64,000 bases of DNA from Borrelia anserina Es (GCF_001936255.1 NZ_CP013704.1:310001-374000), one strand, 5' to 3'. Shown: positions 46,962-56,786, counted from the first letter of the stretch. Made by a program: numbers and translations. The notes: generated from the sequence alone by a model not told the origin.

Positions 46962-48059
46962 ATGTACATAAAGAAGCTAGTTTTAATCATAATTTTTACA
47001 TTGATTTTTAGTTGCTCACAAGATGATGCCATCACCATATTAACTGATAATCAAATTATTCCGTTTTATATAAACCAATTCAATATCCAAAATAAAGAAA
47101 GCTTTATCATTAAATATAAAGAGCATATTAACATGCAAACGATTAATGAAGAGAATGTGCAAATAATTATATCAAAAAATATAGATAACATAAATATAAC
47201 TAAAAACTTAAAAAACATCCAAAAATATTATTATCCAGACTATCCAATACTGAATAATATATCGGGAAAGTTTGCATACAGAATTGCCCCCTTAAGCTTT
47301 GATATTCCAATATTAATGTATAAAAAAGAGTATGATATACAAAAATATATTGATGTACAAAATATAAAGGAAATATATAAAAGCTTTCAAAAGAAGAAAA
47401 AAATTTTTATCTCTCCATATATCTCTGAAAATCTACTTTACACAATATCTGAAATCAATGACATAAACTTTTACTTTAGTAACAACAGACCATCATATGA
47501 TGAAAAAAAAATGTCAAATATGATAAATCATTTTAAATCTTTCATGGATGTAAATGAACTCAAACTACACAAAAGCTTCACGGAAAAATATAAATATCTA
47601 ACTCTAGAAAAAATATTGCTTCAAAATAAAACTATTTTAATTGCAGGCTTAACTAACTTAACATATTACAACAGCTTAAACAAAGATATAAGAGACAAAA
47701 TCAATTTTTCATACCTAACAAATAACGAAAAAAAGTCGTTGGTATGCAACATAAACTTTATTGGAGTTAAAGAAATATCAAAATCTATAGAGAAATTTAT
47801 CCAATGGATACTGAACCAAGAAGTACAAAAATCCCTAATTAAACTTAAAGAAAAAGCAAAATTCAACGAATATTTTGGATTTGCAAATGGATTTACACCT
47901 TATAAAAGTCTTAACTTAAAATTAAAACATATAATAAAAGAAATACCTTCATTTATTGTAGATGAAAATTATCTGAACAAAAATTCGTATATACTAAATA
48001 CAGAACAAATAACCAAAGAAAATCGCATGATCAATGAATTATTTCTATTAAACCCATAA
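46962..48059 (+). CDS. Lipoprotein resembling a family-1 extracellular solute-binding protein
   Basis: The 365-residue product has a signal peptide and lipobox LIFSC near residue 18. RIAPLSFDIPILMYKKEY resembles the plyydtPvlyYnk strand of maltose-type binding proteins, and ISKSIEKFIQWILNQEVQKS followed by FGFANGFTPYKSL resembles their C-terminal helix and exit strand. Overall similarity is weak and no permease lies nearby, so the ligand is unknown. It could instead be an unrelated Borrelia lipoprotein. It converges with the membrane-protein pair 12 bases away. Confidence 0.7.
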   Translation: MYIKKLVLIIIFTLIFSCSQDDAITILTDNQIIPFYINQFNIQNKESFIIKYKEHINMQTINEENVQIIISKNIDNINITKNLKNIQKYYYPDYPILNNISGKFAYRIAPLSFDIPILMYKKEYDIQKYIDVQNIKEIYKSFQKKKKIFISPYISENLLYTISEINDINFYFSNNRPSYDEKKMSNMINHFKSFMDVNELKLHKSFTEKYKYLTLEKILLQNKTILIAGLTNLTYYNSLNKDIRDKINFSYLTNNEKKSLVCNINFIGVKEISKSIEKFIQWILNQEVQKSLIKLKEKAKFNEYFGFANGFTPYKSLNLKLKHIIKEIPSFIVDENYLNKNSYILNTEQITKENRMINELFLLNP

Positions 48060-48070
48060 ACAAATAAATA

Positions 48071-49876
48071 TTATACTTCTTGATAATTAACTCGCATTAT
48101 ATACAATATAATACAAAACAAGATAGCAAAAATAAGAATAAAAGATATGTATATATTAACAGATATCTGAATCAAGAGAGCTATCAAAATAAATAATAAG
48201 TAATTCATAAAAAGTGAAACGATAACTGAAAAAATAGCTATTATTAAGGATATAAGGAATATCACAATTTTTGAATCAAATTCAAAATTAACCTTAGAAG
48301 CCACAGCAATAAACAAAACACCCAAAAAAACTAGTAAAATAGGAGTCATCATTAAAAAAAGACTTGAAGAAAAAATATTTATCAGCCCGAAGCTAAACAT
48401 TTCAACTTGGCTGAAAGCATTTAAAAGAACTTGAATGGGCAGAAAAATACCACCCTTAACAGAATTTGCAAATAAACGCAAGTTATTAACATCCTTATTA
48501 ATATTAACGATATTTGGATCACTTAAGTCAAAGTTAATAAGCGATACGATAACCTTAGTAGCAGTAATATCACTATTTTCATTCTTCTTATCTAAAACAT
48601 TTTGATAAACACTATTACCCTTAAGACTAGCAAATGGCACTTTAATGTGCAATATAATATTTCCTGAGTTATCAAACCTAATAAGCTCAAAATTTTTAAT
48701 CATCTTAACATAAGAAGAAACAGTATTGACAACCTTTTGCATATAAATATAATCATATGTTTCATTACTAGAATCACGTTGAAATAAAAATATATCGTTA
48801 ATACCATAATGCTCATAATACTTTTCAATTTCATCAAAAAAGAAATACTCTCCTTTCAGTTTTTCTAAAGATTTATTCTTATAACTCAAAATCTCATTAT
48901 CATTCGGAAATAAATTATGAAGCTTTAAAAAGCCATAATACGCAGGTTTAAATTTTTCTGTATTAAAATATAAAAAATTTTTTTGTTTTTCTCCAAAAAC
49001 TAAAGATTTCTTTTCGATTTCGACATTTTTATATTCACGAATAGACTTAAAAGTCAAATCTAGAAGTGCAACAAATTCATCATCTTTAGTAGCAACAAAT
49101 CCCACATAAGCAAAATAATTAGCTGTAGAATAATCACCTTTATCAATAAATTCATTCACAATATCTTGAAAATCTTTCTTCGTTAGACTTTTAATAAGAT
49201 ACGTTTTAAAAGTCTTTCTAACTTTTTCTAAATCAACATCATAGATAGGCATCCTATCATATTCAGATCTAGCCAAATAATAATTAATTGAAAGCTCATC
49301 ATTATCAGAAATAAGTCTCATCTTTTCATACATTCTAAGCAATTCGTCAAGGTACTTTCTTTTCTGCTTCAAAATTTCTATTAATTCATCTACATCTAAC
49401 ATCTTATTTGAAGCTGATAAATTTATATCTATGCTTTTAAGCTTACTGTCTATTTCACTCACCTGATCTGAAAGAAAATTATACCTCTCATAGTTATATT
49501 CATATTCACTTCTTTGAGAAAGAATATAAGACATAATAGAGTTAAAAATAAACATAAAAACAATACCTATTACAAAAAATAGAAATACAAATGGATAGAG
49601 TTTTTTAAATAAATATCCTCTATATTCCCTCAGATAAAGTCGTGTTTCATTCTTAGCTAAAAAAATAAAATAAACTAAAATAAAAAAAACAAAAAATCCA
49701 TTAAAATAATGATAAAAACTTAAAACAGTATCAAAAAATTTAGCTACCAATATATGCTTGTCTAAATAATTCATCCCAAAGAAATATGTATAACAAAAAA
49801 TAAAGCCAATAAATAAAAATAAAAAAATAAAAAAATTACTTAAAAATGCATACAATTCTCTTTTCATATCCAACAA
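48071..49876 (-). CDS. Large membrane protein, 3 + about 5 helices around a periplasmic domain, unknown function
   Basis: The 601-residue protein has three N-terminal membrane helices (about 8-33, 50-73, 89-115), a soluble region of about 350 residues with a coiled-coil start (SDQVSEIDSKLKSIDINLSA) and mixed alpha/beta content, and a hydrophobic C-terminal block of about five helices. I do not recognise the family. It follows a second membrane protein of similar plan by 6 bases, suggesting a two-subunit complex. Confidence 0.75.
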   Translation of the reverse strand: MLDMKRELYAFLSNFFIFLFLFIGFIFCYTYFFGMNYLDKHILVAKFFDTVLSFYHYFNGFFVFFILVYFIFLAKNETRLYLREYRGYLFKKLYPFVFLFFVIGIVFMFIFNSIMSYILSQRSEYEYNYERYNFLSDQVSEIDSKLKSIDINLSASNKMLDVDELIEILKQKRKYLDELLRMYEKMRLISDNDELSINYYLARSEYDRMPIYDVDLEKVRKTFKTYLIKSLTKKDFQDIVNEFIDKGDYSTANYFAYVGFVATKDDEFVALLDLTFKSIREYKNVEIEKKSLVFGEKQKNFLYFNTEKFKPAYYGFLKLHNLFPNDNEILSYKNKSLEKLKGEYFFFDEIEKYYEHYGINDIFLFQRDSSNETYDYIYMQKVVNTVSSYVKMIKNFELIRFDNSGNIILHIKVPFASLKGNSVYQNVLDKKNENSDITATKVIVSLINFDLSDPNIVNINKDVNNLRLFANSVKGGIFLPIQVLLNAFSQVEMFSFGLINIFSSSLFLMMTPILLVFLGVLFIAVASKVNFEFDSKIVIFLISLIIAIFSVIVSLFMNYLLFILIALLIQISVNIYISFILIFAILFCIILYIMRVNYQEV

Positions 49877-49882
49877 ATTAGT

Positions 49883-50824
49883 TTAATGCAAACTATTATC
49901 AAATCCTTCACTTATCTTAACATACTCGGAAATAAAACTAACTAAATAAGTAGAAAAGAAAGTAAGTAGACAAAAAATAAAAGGAATATAATTAGAGAGT
50001 ACATTTTCTCCCATCATCAAATCCAAACTTCTAGGAAATTCGATCGCATAAATGTTATAAACCCTAAAAAACAGTATAATAAAAATAGGATAAAGAAATA
50101 AAGACAGACCACCTGAAAATATAAAGTTAAAAAGATAAAGAAATGAAAATAAAAGTAAAGCAAATCCAAATATGTTCAAGATCAAACTAAAAGATGATAA
50201 AGAAAACAAAAAATCATTTAAAGCATCCAAATCATTAAAAACATAACTACTTATATCAGTATATAACTTCTGCGCAAAAAACACATTTTCATTAAAATGC
50301 ATAATATCAGATTCAGAAAAACCCGAATTATACGAAAAGGTTTTAAAATCTTCATCATAAAACTTACTATCTTCAACTTTTAGAATACCTCTAAACCCAA
50401 ACAATTTAGCATTATCACTATGAAAAAATATCTTATCATCAAAAAAATGCACTACCCCATCTTTAATATTTTTTTCATCTCTACTATAAAAGTCCAAAAA
50501 AACAGAATTAAGATTAGCAGACACCAAGAATCCAAAATACGCCAACAGCAATATAAAAATAAAAATGACACCATACATAACCCTGGATACACGTAACGTT
50601 TCCACATTAAAAGGATAAGCAATTCTCATGAAAGTAATAACTAAAGATAAAGGAAAGGCATAAAGATAAGCCTCATAATAAAGCTCAAAACTCATAATAG
50701 AAAAATTCACATATAACAACTTATATCTTAAGTAAGAGGTACAAATAAAAATTAAGGCAAAGAACAAAAATATAGAAATGAATCTACAGGATATTAAGAA
50801 AATAAACCTTACAACAGTCAACAT
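49883..50824 (-). CDS. Membrane protein, 3 + 3 helices around a small beta-rich domain, unknown function
   Basis: The 313-residue protein has helices at about 5-27, 45-65 and 85-108, a beta-rich segment of about 90 residues (GVVHFFDDKIFFHSDNAKLF, GFRGILKVEDSKFYDED), and three more helices near the C-terminus. This 3-domain-3 plan recalls LptF/LptG-type permeases in miniature, though no sequence motif supports that. It is the upstream partner of the 601-residue protein and lies 24 bases after carD. Confidence 0.75.
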   Translation of the reverse strand: MLTVVRFIFLISCRFISIFLFFALIFICTSYLRYKLLYVNFSIMSFELYYEAYLYAFPLSLVITFMRIAYPFNVETLRVSRVMYGVIFIFILLLAYFGFLVSANLNSVFLDFYSRDEKNIKDGVVHFFDDKIFFHSDNAKLFGFRGILKVEDSKFYDEDFKTFSYNSGFSESDIMHFNENVFFAQKLYTDISSYVFNDLDALNDFLFSLSSFSLILNIFGFALLLFSFLYLFNFIFSGGLSLFLYPIFIILFFRVYNIYAIEFPRSLDLMMGENVLSNYIPFIFCLLTFFSTYLVSFISEYVKISEGFDNSLH

Positions 50825-50848
50825 AATAACCTACACGTTATAAACAAT

Positions 50849-51334
50849 CTAAGACTTTCCCATAGATAAAACTTCCTTCATTTTCTGCTTAGCCTCTTCA
50901 AAGCTGATTTGCAGTGCCAAACTAATTTCATGCTGCAAAATTAATTCAAAATCATTTAAAATCCTTTTCTCATAGAAAGGCAATTCTTTTTGCATAGATT
51001 TTGTATATAAGAACTTATACAATTTAGCAGTATTTAATATATCACTTTGTTTATAAAAATCATGGCTACCATCCTTTATCTTCTTTTGATCTATTTGACC
51101 TTCAAAGTCTTTAATGATATCAAAAACTTCTTTTATCTTTTCCTTGCTAACTAAAGCCCTAATTCCAAGATCATCTGCTCTAGAAACTGGAACCATGAAA
51201 GTCATTTCATTGAATGGAAAATATATTTCATAATAATCAATAAACTCACCATTAAATTCTTTATTTTGGATATTTTTTATTTTTCCTACTCCTTGCATTG
51301 GATATACTACAGCTTGATCTAATACAAACGCCAT
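50849..51334 (-). CDS. carD: CarD/CdnL-family RNA polymerase-binding regulator
   Basis: The 161-residue protein starts with the CarD/TRCF RNA polymerase-interaction fold: FVLDQAVVYPMQGVGKIKNI, YYEIYFPFNEMTFMVPVSRA, DDLGIRALVSKEKIKEVFDI. The C-terminal half is helical (KELPFYEKRILNDFELILQH), as in CdnL proteins that stabilise open promoter complexes. It corresponds to BB0355. It has a ribosome site (AGGTAAAA) just before the ATG. Confidence 0.93.
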   Translation of the reverse strand: MAFVLDQAVVYPMQGVGKIKNIQNKEFNGEFIDYYEIYFPFNEMTFMVPVSRADDLGIRALVSKEKIKEVFDIIKDFEGQIDQKKIKDGSHDFYKQSDILNTAKLYKFLYTKSMQKELPFYEKRILNDFELILQHEISLALQISFEEAKQKMKEVLSMGKS

Positions 51335-51380
51335 TTTTTTACCTCATATAAATTTTACCATTGCTTAAAACTAAAAGAAA

Positions 51381-51974
51381 TCACAAAAATACACTTAAAT
51401 TAGTTCTAATACCAAATTTATTTACATAAAACATATTTTCAAGATAATCATCGCTGCAAAAACTGACTATCATACTAGGAGTAAGTTTATTAATATTAGC
51501 AAAAAACATTTCCTTGTTTCTCTTAATAGCTTTCAAATCATAGTAACCAATAAAGTTAATCTCTTTATGTGACTCTTTTAATCTTAAAAAATTTTTCTTA
51601 GAAATTACCTTATCTTTATCAATAATATAACACGTTTTATATGTATTTTCCAATACACTCATTAAAACAAGCAAAATCGAATTCGAATTATAGCAACCAA
51701 CATCTACTCTTTTAAAAAATTTACAAAGAGATCTTAACAAAACAGAATTTGAAAAAACAAGTGAAGCACTCCTAACAAGATTTCGAAACTTTTTAAAAAT
51801 CAAAAATTTTATTAAAGACTTACAATCAATAAAAATAACCATTGAATGATATGGATGGGACACAAGATATTCAAATCGAGTGATCAATTTATCACTATTT
51901 TTAAATACATCTATTGGAACTCCAAAAAAATAAATCCTATCTGGTTTTGAATATATGTCTTTTAAATTAGCCAC
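51381..51974 (-). CDS. Degenerate WecG/TagA/CpsF glycosyltransferase-like protein
   Basis: The 197-residue protein has the WecG/TagA layout: RIYFFGVPIDVF for the vLGvxid strand, ASLVFSNSVLL where the family has ADLVxPDGxGvv, VDVGCYNSNSILLVL for the xxGxDL..ll helix, EINFIGYYDL for ivGxxxGYF, and MFFANINKLTPSMIVSFCSD for INxsxPDillVglG.P. The catalytic Asp of PDG is replaced (SNS, 75-77) and the PxQE motif is absent (DDYLEN). So fold is likely, enzyme activity unlikely. It overlaps rsmE by 8 bases. Confidence 0.62.
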   Translation of the reverse strand: MANLKDIYSKPDRIYFFGVPIDVFKNSDKLITRFEYLVSHPYHSMVIFIDCKSLIKFLIFKKFRNLVRSASLVFSNSVLLRSLCKFFKRVDVGCYNSNSILLVLMSVLENTYKTCYIIDKDKVISKKNFLRLKESHKEINFIGYYDLKAIKRNKEMFFANINKLTPSMIVSFCSDDYLENMFYVNKFGIRTNLSVFL

Positions 51975-52695
51975 TTTTACCCTCTAATAATAATTTAAAA
52001 TGAGCAAGTGAATAAACAATAGCCGTATCTGCTCTTAAAATTGGAGTATTAAATCTTACAAACTTAAAATTTAGTTTTTTAAATAAATTTACTTCTGATT
52101 TTGAGAAACACCCCTCAGGACCTACCAAAATCCCAATCTTACCAAAAGTACCAAGATCATCACCACAACGTAGCAAAACACCTTCCTTGTGAGCAACATA
52201 ATAATCTACAGATGAGGAATAAGGAATGCTAAAAAAATCCTTGTAAAAATTGATGCCAGGCACTCGAGTATTGCCACTTTGCTTTAAAGCTTCATCAATC
52301 AATTTTAAAAACCTTGAACTTTTAAATTCCAAATTATCCATATCAATTCTAGCAACAGAATTATCAGCATTAACAATATTGATCTGATCTACTCCAATTT
52401 CAACAACTTGTCTTAAACTTAAATCCAATTTCCTACCCTTAAGGTTGGATATAAACATATTTATTTCAAAATCACGTTTGTTAAGCTTCTCCACTCTAAG
52501 AGTAGAAAGCCTAACAACATTATTATTTATACTAGAAATCTCAGCAAATCTTACTTCCTTGCCCTTTAAAAGAACGCTTAATGTATCGCCTACCTTAAAT
52601 CTTCTTACATCAACAAGGTAATGATACATCTTAAAATCATCAATAATGATATCATCATCAAATAGACAACTATCATCTAAGACTATTTGCTTCAC
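51967..52695 (-). CDS. rsmE: 16S rRNA m3U1498 methyltransferase RsmE
   Basis: RsmE is a SPOUT methyltransferase acting on U1498 of 16S rRNA. The 242-residue protein has the PUA-like N-domain (YHYLVDVRRFKVGDTLSVLL), LRQVVEIGVDQINIV, the SAM-binding knot GILVGPEGCFSKSEVNLF and LRADTAIVYSLAH. Length is typical. It overlaps ctp by 4 bases, so ctp-rsmE-WecG-like form one unit. Confidence 0.95.
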   Translation of the reverse strand: MKQIVLDDSCLFDDDIIIDDFKMYHYLVDVRRFKVGDTLSVLLKGKEVRFAEISSINNNVVRLSTLRVEKLNKRDFEINMFISNLKGRKLDLSLRQVVEIGVDQINIVNADNSVARIDMDNLEFKSSRFLKLIDEALKQSGNTRVPGINFYKDFFSIPYSSSVDYYVAHKEGVLLRCGDDLGTFGKIGILVGPEGCFSKSEVNLFKKLNFKFVRFNTPILRADTAIVYSLAHFKLLLEGKSG

Positions 52696-54128
52696 AGATC
52701 AATTTTTATCCTATTGGCAAGATATTCACAAGCAGCTCTTAAGGACTTATCATAATGTAAATTATAAATTGGCATTTCATTATGGGTGTCTTGATAAAAT
52801 TGTAAAAACACATAACGCCCTAAAATATCTCTGTCTATATTGTAAGATGGATATTCCTTAATAACTTTATCAACAAAAGCATCTATCTCATCCTCAGTAA
52901 TTGACTCTTTATCTTTCCTGCCATTTAAGAAATTTTCTATTAACTTCTTATCAACAATTTGCTTGTATGCTGCAATTTCAGCTTCAGAAAACTCTCTCTC
53001 TCTAACCTCTAAATCAGGCTTAATCCCAATATTATGAATACTCTGCCCAGAGGGAGTATAGTATTTTGAATTTGTAATCTTAAATCCCCCGGTATAGAAA
53101 GGCAATATACGTTGAATCACTCCTTTGCCGTAAGATTTTTCCCCTATAACATAAGCTCTTTGGTTATCTTTTAAGGCTCCCACTAGAATTTCCGACGCTG
53201 ATGCTGAGTATCTATCAATTAAAACAACAACTGGCATATCCAAAGGTACTATATGTGAAGAACTAGCCTTATACTCTATAGGGATCTTAGAATCTCTTGC
53301 CTTCGTTGACACAATAACTCCTTCAGCCAAAATATCATCTGCTATCTCTATTGCATCCTTCATATAACCGCCAGTATTAAACCGTAGATCTATAATTAAA
53401 GATTTGATGTTTTGAGAATGCAATTTCTCAAACGCTTTTTCAAAATATATATTAGTATTTGGATTAAAACTTAGTATCTTAATATACCCAACGTCTCTAT
53501 TAATAATGTCATGCTTAACAGTCTGGATATCTACTTTTTCCCTAACAAGTTCAAATTCAAGTTTTAAATCTTTGTCTCTTAAAACAGAAATCTTAACTTT
53601 GGTACCTGCTTTTCCTTTTAAAAGTTCACTAATTTGTTCTATTGTCATTAAAGAAGTACTCTTGCCATCAACAGACATAATGTAATCACCAGATTTCACT
53701 CCGGCCTTATAAGCAGGTCCCTCTTCAAAAGCAGTAACAACCATAACGTAGGAAACATCAGAAACACCATTACCAGATTTAACAGAAAGATTCTTTTTAA
53801 CGATAGCAACTCCAATCCCAACATAATTTCCTTCTGTGGTCTTTGAAAGTTCTAACAAATCTTCTTTTGTCAAATACTGAGAATAAGGATCATTTAATGC
53901 CTTAAACATACCCTTTAAAGCCCCTTCAAAAATAGCTTCATCATCAACAGTCTCAACATAAGTTCTCTTAATAAAAGAGAAAGCTTCCATCATCATCTGA
54001 CCATAATCTGACTCAGACATCTTTCCTTTAGCTAAATCTGATCGTGCAAAAATAGACTCTACAATGACTGCAGAACTGATCATTAAAGCTAATACAAAAT
54101 ATACAAATACTAAAGATTTCTTTTTCAT
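52692..54128 (-). CDS. ctpA: Carboxyl-terminal processing protease CtpA (S41)
   Basis: The 478-residue periplasmic protease has an N-terminal signal or anchor (LVFVYFVLALMISSAVIV), a PDZ domain at about 95-195 (VTAFEEGPAYKAGVKSGDYI) and the S41 catalytic domain with the Ser310-Lys335 dyad in YSASASEI and GEKSYGKGV, spaced 25 residues as in Prc/CtpB. In B. burgdorferi CtpA processes outer-membrane proteins such as P13 and affects BB0323. ATG 54128 has a TAGGAA ribosome site upstream. Confidence 0.96.
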   Translation of the reverse strand: MKKKSLVFVYFVLALMISSAVIVESIFARSDLAKGKMSESDYGQMMMEAFSFIKRTYVETVDDEAIFEGALKGMFKALNDPYSQYLTKEDLLELSKTTEGNYVGIGVAIVKKNLSVKSGNGVSDVSYVMVVTAFEEGPAYKAGVKSGDYIMSVDGKSTSLMTIEQISELLKGKAGTKVKISVLRDKDLKLEFELVREKVDIQTVKHDIINRDVGYIKILSFNPNTNIYFEKAFEKLHSQNIKSLIIDLRFNTGGYMKDAIEIADDILAEGVIVSTKARDSKIPIEYKASSSHIVPLDMPVVVLIDRYSASASEILVGALKDNQRAYVIGEKSYGKGVIQRILPFYTGGFKITNSKYYTPSGQSIHNIGIKPDLEVREREFSEAEIAAYKQIVDKKLIENFLNGRKDKESITEDEIDAFVDKVIKEYPSYNIDRDILGRYVFLQFYQDTHNEMPIYNLHYDKSLRAACEYLANRIKIDL

Positions 54129-54153
54129 TGAATAATTCCTACAAAAATAAAAC

Positions 54154-54182
54154 TTGATTTTATCTCCATAATATAATATTTT
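54154..54182 (+). promoter_or_regulatory. Promoter for the small membrane protein (near-leaderless)
   Basis: TTGATT (54154-54159), a 17-base spacer and TATTTT (54177-54182) would start transcription at about 54188, right at the ATG 54189. A TATAAT also lies at 54172-54177. No Shine-Dalgarno sequence precedes the ATG. Confidence 0.4.
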
Positions 54183-54188
54183 AAGATT

Positions 54189-54626
54189 ATGTTAAAGGCA
54201 AATAACACAAAAACAACAAGAATAATTACAGGCCTTATCGCTGTTTTACAAATAGTATCAAGCATATTGATATTAACAGCATTATTTATATTTGCTGAAA
54301 GAACAATACCAATACAAAGCCATTCTATCAGGCTAATGATAGCATTCATCATATTTTCGCCAGAATTATGCGTATCAATGCTCACAATACACTATGTAAG
54401 TTATGAACAATTTAAAATACTTCATAACTTAATTACTATAACAAAAACTTTTCAAATAATAATGAGTATTTTGCTTATTATACTAGGACTAAGCTTGGAC
54501 TTAATAAAATTATTGCACATACACCAACTATGGTTCCTTATTCTTTTAGTAATAATAATAACATACGCTATATTTAACACAATGATTTTAATTTTAATCA
54601 AAGTAAAAAACAAAATAATGGAGTAA
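54189..54626 (+). CDS. Small four-helix membrane protein, unknown function
   Basis: The 145-residue protein is mostly hydrophobic with four likely membrane helices (about 12-34, 46-66, 84-104, 112-135) and short loops. No motif was recognised. It has no ribosome site, consistent with a leaderless message. It ends 4 bases before the MinD-like start, so the pair is probably an operon; the helices could anchor a membrane partner of that ATPase, but this is only inferred. Confidence 0.7.
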   Translation: MLKANNTKTTRIITGLIAVLQIVSSILILTALFIFAERTIPIQSHSIRLMIAFIIFSPELCVSMLTIHYVSYEQFKILHNLITITKTFQIIMSILLIILGLSLDLIKLLHIHQLWFLILLVIIITYAIFNTMILILIKVKNKIME

Positions 54627-54630
54627 AGGT

Positions 54631-55764
54631 TTGATTATCATTCCTATAGCTAGTGGAAAAGGAGGTGTTGGAAAATCTATATTTTCGACAAATATTGCAA
54701 TTTGCCTTGCAAATGAAAGGAAAAAAGTCCTACTCGTAGATCTTGATCTTGGCGGTTCAAATTTACACTCTATGCTAAATATCACTCCTAAGAAAAGTAT
54801 TGGTACTTTCCTTAAAACAAAAATCCCATTCAAGGATGTAATAATTGAATCAGGAATAAAGAATTTAAGCTTTATCGCAGGAGATTCAGATATCCCCGAA
54901 CTTGCAAATATAGGAATTTTTCAAAAGAAAAAAATAATAAATAACTTAAAAAATTTAAGTTATGATTACCTAATAATTGACCTTGGTGCTGGTACAACAT
55001 TTAATACAATAGACTTTTTTCTCATGTCAAATCGCGGAGTAATAGTAACAATCCCAACAGTAACAGCAACAATGAATGCCTATTTATTTTTAAAAAACAC
55101 AATCTTTAGGCTTATATCAAAAGTATTCACAAAAGAAACAAAAGCATACAAAATAATATCTGACATAAAAAAAGATTCTAGCGATCTACAAAGAATATAC
55201 ATACCGAATCTATTACTCAAAATAGAAACTTACGATCCTGAAAATTATGAAAAATTTATGAAGATATTCTCACAGTTTAGCCCTTTCATGATATTTAATA
55301 TGTTAAATAAACCTGATGACATCAAGAAAACTGAAAGAATAATAAAATCTGCAAAAGACTATTTAAATATAAAATTACAAAGCATAGGTTCAATTTATAA
55401 AGACGAACTTATTGATAAAGCATTAAACCATAAAATACCAATAACTATTTACAAACCAACAAGCTTAACTTCCAAAAGTATTAAAAAAATAGCAAAAAAA
55501 CTAATTGAACTTGAAACTGTAATAAACAACGTAGAACTATTAAGTGAAGACGATCTAAATGAAAGTCACCATTTTATAATTAAAGAAGCACAAGACGAAT
55601 ATCTAGAAAAGTATGCATATCTTGAATCATTATTAATGAATAAAACAATAGATAATAACGCAATTATTGATATAATAAAATCTCAACAAAAAGAAATTGC
55701 AACATTAAGAAAACAAAACATGATGTTAAAAAAAAAGTTATTTATACAATTGAAAAAAGACTGA
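54631..55764 (+). CDS. MinD/ParA-family (FlhG-like) P-loop ATPase
   Basis: The 377-residue protein starts with the deviant Walker A IASGKGGVGKSIFS (signature Lys in KGGVGKS), then LLVDLDLGGSNLHSML, YLIIDLGAGTTFNTIDFFL and VTVPTVTATMNAYLFL-like text (VTIPTVTATMNAYLF), the hallmarks of MinD/ParA/FlhG ATPases. A C-terminal coiled-coil tail (SQQKEIATLRKQNMMLKKKL) follows. The start is TTG 54631 with GGAG 7 bases upstream. Such ATPases position division sites, flagella or cargo; which applies here is not evident, as no flagellar gene adjoins. Confidence 0.85.
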   Translation: MIIIPIASGKGGVGKSIFSTNIAICLANERKKVLLVDLDLGGSNLHSMLNITPKKSIGTFLKTKIPFKDVIIESGIKNLSFIAGDSDIPELANIGIFQKKKIINNLKNLSYDYLIIDLGAGTTFNTIDFFLMSNRGVIVTIPTVTATMNAYLFLKNTIFRLISKVFTKETKAYKIISDIKKDSSDLQRIYIPNLLLKIETYDPENYEKFMKIFSQFSPFMIFNMLNKPDDIKKTERIIKSAKDYLNIKLQSIGSIYKDELIDKALNHKIPITIYKPTSLTSKSIKKIAKKLIELETVINNVELLSEDDLNESHHFIIKEAQDEYLEKYAYLESLLMNKTIDNNAIIDIIKSQQKEIATLRKQNMMLKKKLFIQLKKD

Positions 55765-55774
55765 GGAGAAGAAA

Positions 55775-56734
55775 ATGCCAAATTATATAAATTACCCCAG
55801 CTGGTTACATCCTGAAATAATCAAAGGGATCCCAATTACATGGTACAGCCTATCTTACATTATAATAATAATTATTTCTTACAAATTTATTTGGTATCAA
55901 ATACAAGCTGACAAACTTGATATAGAAAAAAGTGATTATGAAAAACTAATGTTTTCAGCTATTATGGGAGCAATACTTGGTGGAAGACTAGCATCTACAT
56001 TGATTTATGACAGAAGTGGCATTTATTACACACACCCTTGGCTAATCTTCCTACCATTTGACCAAAACTGGAATTTCACAGGATTTAGAGGAATGGCAAT
56101 ACACGGGGGGTTTTTCGGAATCATTATTACATCAGTAATAATGATAAACACCAAACTTAAAAACACAAATATAAAAAAATATTTCAGAAAGCTAACAGAT
56201 TATGGATCAATAGCTTTCTCTTCAGGATACATACTTGGCCGACTAGCTAACTTTGCAAATGCAGAGCTTTACGGAAGACCAATGAAAGGCGGAATAATAT
56301 TTCCCAATGCAGAACCCTTCAAAGTAACTCAAAAAGGAGTAAAAGAATTCGCAGAATCAGTTGGAATGGAAATATCACCTCATGACGTATTTATTAATCT
56401 CCCAAGAATTCCATCACAACTCATTGAAGGATTATTTGAAGGCACTGTAAGCTTTTTATTACTATGGTTTCTCTTCAAGAAAATAAAAAAATATGATGGT
56501 TTTATCTTTGGAATATATACAATTCTTTATGGATCATTCAGATTCCTAATAGAATACTTAAGAGAACCAGACAAGGAAATAGGATTTGTTATAACTTACA
56601 AAACACCTGAGAGCATATTGGATTTCTCATTTCTAAACATATCAATGGGACAAATATTCTCATTAATCTTAATAGTATCGGGAATAATCTGGCTCGCATG
56701 GGCTAAAACAAGAAAAGAAAAACTAAAGAAATAA
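55775..56734 (+). CDS. lgt: Prolipoprotein diacylglyceryl transferase
   Basis: Lgt adds diacylglycerol to the lipobox Cys of prolipoproteins. The 319-residue membrane protein has ITWYSLSYIIIIIISYKFIW, GGRLASTLIYDR, FRGMAIHGGFFG (the essential HGGFxG), the Lgt signature LGRLANFANAELYGRP, PSQLIEGLFEG and RFLIEYLREPD. It carries an insert near 190-215 and is slightly longer than the E. coli enzyme. It supports the large lipoprotein set of this genome, and follows the MinD-like gene by 10 bases. Confidence 0.97.
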   Translation: MPNYINYPSWLHPEIIKGIPITWYSLSYIIIIIISYKFIWYQIQADKLDIEKSDYEKLMFSAIMGAILGGRLASTLIYDRSGIYYTHPWLIFLPFDQNWNFTGFRGMAIHGGFFGIIITSVIMINTKLKNTNIKKYFRKLTDYGSIAFSSGYILGRLANFANAELYGRPMKGGIIFPNAEPFKVTQKGVKEFAESVGMEISPHDVFINLPRIPSQLIEGLFEGTVSFLLLWFLFKKIKKYDGFIFGIYTILYGSFRFLIEYLREPDKEIGFVITYKTPESILDFSFLNISMGQIFSLILIVSGIIWLAWAKTRKEKLKK

Positions 56735-56786
56735 ATCATAAAAATATAGATTTATATCAAAATTAATATAAATTTATTTAAATAAG

